Assembly (NCBI GenBank): GCA_030619425.1
Contig: JAUXBJ010000034.1
Coordinates: 1 to 9,299, forward strand
Reading direction: 5' to 3'
DNA from: a bacterium
Lineage (GTDB): Bacteria; Zixibacteria; MSB-5A5; GN15; FEB-12
DNA length: 9,299 bases
In this document: positions 6,847 to 9,299 of the stretch, piece after piece
Position numbering within the stretch: position 1 is the stretch's first letter
Layout of the letters: every line of letters starts with the position of its first letter
Notes under the pieces: generated by a model
The model's database searches: none
Told to the model about the DNA's origin: nothing
The model's input: the letters and a program-made list of their open reading frames with translations, nothing else
Position numbers and translations under genes: made by a program

Positions 6847-7190
6847 CAGCGATCGTTGGGCGGACTTGAACCGTCCGACTTACGCGGTCGACGGCGCGGT
6901 CGATGGTCCGATTTGTAGTCGATCCTGGGCGGCTTGGTTTCGTCTGACGCCTTGCCGCTGATCTTCCCTCTGATTGCGTTCATCATGCCGAGCAAATCAT
7001 TTTTGATCGATTTGGAAGCCCGTCGGTTTTCCGCTTGAATCCTGACATAGACTTCCTCGCGATGAACAACCACTTCCGCCGGTGCATCGATACCAAGTCT
7101 CACCTGGCGTCCGTGTATCCCCAGAACCGAGACTTTGATATCGTCGCCGATAGTGATCGATTCACCTAACTTCCTTGTTAGTATTAACAC
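6846..7190 (-). CDS. csrA: Translational regulator CsrA with extended basic C-terminus
   Basis: A dimeric RNA-binding protein that binds GGA motifs near ribosome binding sites. The core is canonical: [20 protein letters not shown], then [18 protein letters not shown]. Arg44 (in HRE), needed for RNA contact, is present, and Asn55 (IQAEN), the position whose change makes B. subtilis CsrA insensitive to FliW, is also kept. This fits FliW control here. The protein has 114 residues against the usual 60-75; the extra tail beyond about 72 is hydrophilic and basic, with RPRRRPRK (97-104) encoded by a near-perfect 12 nt tandem duplication. The start is GTG (7190-7188), directly after an in-frame TGA, with GGAGGG four bases upstream. 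The gene lies between flgK and flgL, an uncommon place. Confidence 0.95.
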   Translation of the reverse strand: MLILTRKLGESITIGDDIKVSVLGIHGRQVRLGIDAPAEVVVHREEVYVRIQAENRRASKSIKNDLLGMMNAIRGKISGKASDETKPPRIDYKSDHRPRRRPRKSDGSSPPNDR

Positions 7191-7234
7191 TCAACCCTCC
7201 GTGGCATTACCGTTCCTCGTCAACGGCATCCTGG
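7191..7234 (-). promoter_or_regulatory. csrA leader with three GGA motifs, candidate CsrA autoregulatory site
   Basis: The 44 nt between flgK and csrA contain GGA three times on the minus strand: CCAGGATG, CGAGGAACGG and ACGGAGGG, the last being the Shine-Dalgarno sequence (7200-7195). The middle one lies at the edge of the loop of a small hairpin, CCGTT-GACGAGG-AACGG (7226-7210). CsrA occupying the ribosome binding site would repress csrA itself, as is known for E. coli csrA. The binding is inferred. Confidence 0.4.
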
Positions 7235-8632
7235 TTAGCGTCCGACGATACCCATACCGTGAATGACCGTGTCCAGCGCCTGGTCGACGGCCGTGATCAC
7301 TCGCGCTGCAGCGTCGTACGCGTGTTGAAACTTCACCAAGTTGGCCATTTCCTCGTCGAGCGACACACCCTCTACAGACTGTCGCGCGTTGTTGATCTGA
7401 TGGCCAAGCAGTTCATAGTTGTCCGTAAACGACCGCGCCTCGCGCGTCTCAACACCCAGCGTCCCTACCAGGCTGTTGTAGAAGTCGTTCATGGTTATCG
7501 AATTGCCCTTCATTATTAGCTGGTTTCTGAGCTCATAAAGAGCCAATGCAGTAGTATTGTCACCGACGGAATCCTGTAGTGAGGCGGCGGCGATTTTGTC
7601 CGTGTCGTTCAGCACCACGTCGCTGATTCGTATGGTAGTCGCGGTCGTAAAGCGACTGTCGAAGAAGTTGATACCCGTCGAATTGTCCAGGCCGTATCCG
7701 GAACGATGAAGAGAGTTGACCTCCTCCACCAGCGTTCGCGCAATCTGATCCAGCTTTTCGAGGTAGTCCGGAATAATGACGTCGCGTGACTCCAGGAGCC
7801 CCTTTATCTGACCGTTCAGGTTCTTGAAAGACAAACTAGTGCCGGCCCAAACCAACTCATGTTTGATGGTACCCTTGTCATTGATAATCTCAGTATCTAT
7901 AGACAGCACCTTGTCGGCGTCGACCAATGCCATCGCGCCGATATAGACTATCATAGAACCATCGTCGTTTTTCGACGTGTTGACATCGATGATCCCGGAC
8001 AACTGATCGATCAGGACGTCCCGGTAATCGCGCAGATCATTGGCCTGAACACTGCCGAGTTCACTGCGCTTGATATCGTGGTTGAGGCGGCCGATTTCCT
8101 TCGCCAGCCGATTTACTTCAGTGGTCAGATTGACCAGATCGCGATCTACGGAATCCTGAAGCGCAGTCAGTTGTCGCGCCATCTCATGCAGACCATTTAC
8201 CAGCAAATTGGATTGCTCCAGAACCGCCTCGCGGTAGCTGGCGTTCTCGGGTTCGGTCGACAACTCAGACCAGCCGCCCCAGAAGTCGTTCAGCAGAGTG
8301 CCCATGGTGGCGTCTCCCGGCTCGTTAAACAGGGCTTCCACCTGGTCGAGAGTCTTGGAACTATAGGCCCACTGTCCCAGCGACTTGTTGTTCTGCCTAA
8401 ACTGATTACCCAGAAACAGATCTCGCATGTGACGCACGTCGGTCGCCTTGATTCCGGTCCCCAGAATACCATAGGTCTGAACATCCGGCAGGGTCGTTGT
8501 TACCGTGACCCGTTGTCGGCGGTAACCGGCGGTGTTGACGTTGGCGATATTATGACCGACCGTCTGCATAGACATCTGATGCGTCAAGAGAGCACGTTTG
8601 CCCAATTCAAGACTCTGAAAAAGTCCCGGCAT
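7235..8632 (-). CDS. flgK: Flagellar hook-associated protein 1 (FlgK)
   Basis: A secreted junction protein between hook and FlgL, exported by the flagellar type III system with FlgN as chaperone. The N-terminal D0 region has the rod/hook family signature QTVGHNIANVNTAGYRRQRV; then LWGGWSEL-like DFWGGWSELS, DLRDYRDVLIDQLSG, and VNSLHRSGYGLDNSTGINFF. The C-terminal motif VSLDEEMANLVKFQHAYDAA with a following amphipathic helix (ARVITAVDQALDTVI) is characteristic. Length is about 465 residues, somewhat below the 550 of Salmonella, implying a smaller outer domain. Two starts are possible: GTG 8635 or ATG 8632. ATG is chosen because AGGAG is 6 nt from ATG but only 3 nt from GTG. The start overlaps the flgN stop (TGATG), so translation is likely coupled. 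Confidence 0.95.
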   Translation of the reverse strand: MPGLFQSLELGKRALLTHQMSMQTVGHNIANVNTAGYRRQRVTVTTTLPDVQTYGILGTGIKATDVRHMRDLFLGNQFRQNNKSLGQWAYSSKTLDQVEALFNEPGDATMGTLLNDFWGGWSELSTEPENASYREAVLEQSNLLVNGLHEMARQLTALQDSVDRDLVNLTTEVNRLAKEIGRLNHDIKRSELGSVQANDLRDYRDVLIDQLSGIIDVNTSKNDDGSMIVYIGAMALVDADKVLSIDTEIINDKGTIKHELVWAGTSLSFKNLNGQIKGLLESRDVIIPDYLEKLDQIARTLVEEVNSLHRSGYGLDNSTGINFFDSRFTTATTIRISDVVLNDTDKIAAASLQDSVGDNTTALALYELRNQLIMKGNSITMNDFYNSLVGTLGVETREARSFTDNYELLGHQINNARQSVEGVSLDEEMANLVKFQHAYDAAARVITAVDQALDTVIHGMGIVGR

Positions 8633-9117
8633 CACACTCTCCTGTCCAGCGCCACATTATATGACGGCTGGTCGGCGGCGCCTGCGGCGCTATAAGTTGA
8701 CTCTGGACTACTCATTTTCGAAAGCATCTCCATCATGTTGGAAATATATTCGCGTGATTTATTGAGCAGCATCGCATTCTGGTTGCGAGTCTTCATTATC
8801 TTGTCGTTGAGAGTGGTGATCAGATCGCGCAACTGGACCAACTGCGTGGCCTGAGTATCGTCAACGATCTTCAGCAAACGGGTCACATTGAGATCCCCCT
8901 CGATTAGGTTTTCCCTTTTGATCTGACGCACCATTTCCTCACGCTGCTGGTTGAGCTTCCGGCTCTCAAGCAGTTTCTCTCTTAGTCGGGCAGTGACTTC
9001 CTTGAGACCATCGGCATCATTTGAAACCAGCATCCGCTGCTGTTCTTCAAACAATGCGAGAAAGGATTCGAAGAGGGAGGCTTCCCTGCCAATAATTTCA
9101 ATCAACCGGTCAATCAT
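8632..9117 (-). CDS. flgN: Flagellar export chaperone FlgN
   Basis: A small cytoplasmic helical protein of 161 residues that binds the C-termini of FlgK and FlgL and delivers them to the export gate. It is almost wholly helical and charged: LFESFLALFEEQQRMLVSND (15-34) is the typical FlgN opening, followed by EVTARLREKLLESRKLNQQR, and a second long helix around LVQLRDLITTLNDKIMKTRN. After residue about 140 comes a loose Ala/Ser/Pro tail. Sequence conservation in this family is low, so position directly before flgK and the pattern together carry the call. The ATG at 9117 follows the upstream gene by 10 bp; a GTGAG about 9 nt upstream is the only ribosome binding site candidate. The 3' end overlaps flgK. 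Confidence 0.88.
   Translation of the reverse strand: MIDRLIEIIGREASLFESFLALFEEQQRMLVSNDADGLKEVTARLREKLLESRKLNQQREEMVRQIKRENLIEGDLNVTRLLKIVDDTQATQLVQLRDLITTLNDKIMKTRNQNAMLLNKSREYISNMMEMLSKMSSPESTYSAAGAADQPSYNVALDRRV
8639..8643 (-). promoter_or_regulatory. flgK ribosome binding site (AGGAG)
   Basis: AGGAG lies inside the last codons of flgN. Its 6 nt distance to ATG 8632, against 3 nt to the upstream GTG 8635, decides the flgK start. Confidence 0.65.
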
Positions 9118-9127
9118 ATCCCATGGC

Positions 9128-9299
9128 TCACGGTTTGTGTGTAGCTTTTATATCGACACTTCGGTTTTCCACTTTAGTACCTTGTGACGTGGTTCGGTCA
9201 CGCGCCGCCTCCAGAGTGTCGAGAACCTTATCCACATAGGACCGGGTCTCCTCAAACGGCGGCACCCCTTTGTATTTGATTACGTTGCCCGGCCCCGCA
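9128..9299 (-). CDS. Lytic transglycosylase (SLT domain) C-terminus, probable flagellar FlgJ-type peptidoglycan hydrolase (5' end off window)
   Basis: Only the last 56 residues are in the window, ending at TGA 9130-9128. They begin [20 protein letters not shown] and continue [14 protein letters not shown]. This is the closing motif of the SLT / goose-lysozyme-like fold (usually YNAGP..V..Y.GVPP..ET..YV..V), so the gene codes for a peptidoglycan-cleaving lytic transglycosylase; the catalytic glutamate lies outside. A hydrophilic tail of about 30 residues follows the motif. The place right before flgN-flgK suggests FlgJ, or a separate muramidase partnering a single-domain FlgJ, opening the cell wall for the rod. 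It lies 10 bp from flgN, probably in the same operon. Confidence 0.8.
   Translation of the reverse strand, partial: AGPGNVIKYKGVPPFEETRSYVDKVLDTLEAARDRTTSQGTKVENRSVDIKATHKP

Noticed and set aside
6861..6877. tRNA T-arm-like hairpin (CGGAC-TTGAACC-GTCCG; minus strand contains GGTTCAAGTCC)
   Set aside because: The loop is shifted relative to a true T-loop, no acceptor or anticodon arms surround it, and it lies in the csrA coding sequence.
7859..8695. Plus-strand open frame of 278 residues
   Set aside because: Antisense to flgK and the end of flgN; the openness follows from codon use on the other strand.

Overview
The window is a piece of a chromosomal flagellar locus, read entirely from the minus strand in its right-hand three quarters (9299 down to about 4386). 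In transcription order it holds the C-terminus of a lytic transglycosylase (flgJ-like), the export chaperone flgN, the hook-filament junction protein flgK, the RNA-binding regulator csrA, the second junction protein flgL, and fliW, the protein antagonist of CsrA. Gaps are short or genes overlap (10 bp; 1-4 bp overlap; 44 bp; 23 bp; 22 bp), so this looks like one operon. After a 100 bp gap the same strand carries a large TPR / family-2 glycosyltransferase / TPR protein, a plausible glycosylation partner of the flagellar system.

Left of the glycosyltransferase gene (about 1252-1589) lies a non-coding element of roughly 340 bp. It is an imperfect palindrome with diverged terminal inverted repeats and at least four nested perfect hairpins, one of them the widespread repeat core ATTCCCGC-N4-GCGGGAAT. 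Its right end overlaps the stop codon of the glycosyltransferase gene. Beyond it, running off the left edge, is a partial gene with no annotated start-to-stop frame inside the window: a membrane-anchored PhnD/TtrS-like periplasmic binding domain followed by the start of a second membrane segment, the layout of the sensing half of a sensor kinase.

How the genes work together: FlgK and FlgL form the junction between hook and filament, FlgN keeps them export-competent, and the transglycosylase opens peptidoglycan for the rod. CsrA represses translation of target mRNAs (flagellin in Bacillus) and FliW sequesters CsrA until it is displaced by flagellin. Here both regulators are embedded among the junction genes, and the csrA and fliW leaders carry GGA motifs at or near their ribosome binding sites, which suggests (inference) self-regulation by CsrA.

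Organism: a motile bacterium with moderate G+C. The combination of CsrA with FliW, a transglycosylase gene upstream of flgN, a TtrS-like periplasmic sensor and many small palindromic repeats suggests a diderm outside the Gamma- and Betaproteobacteria, perhaps a deltaproteobacterial-type or candidate-phylum lineage. The sequence alone does not allow a firm assignment.
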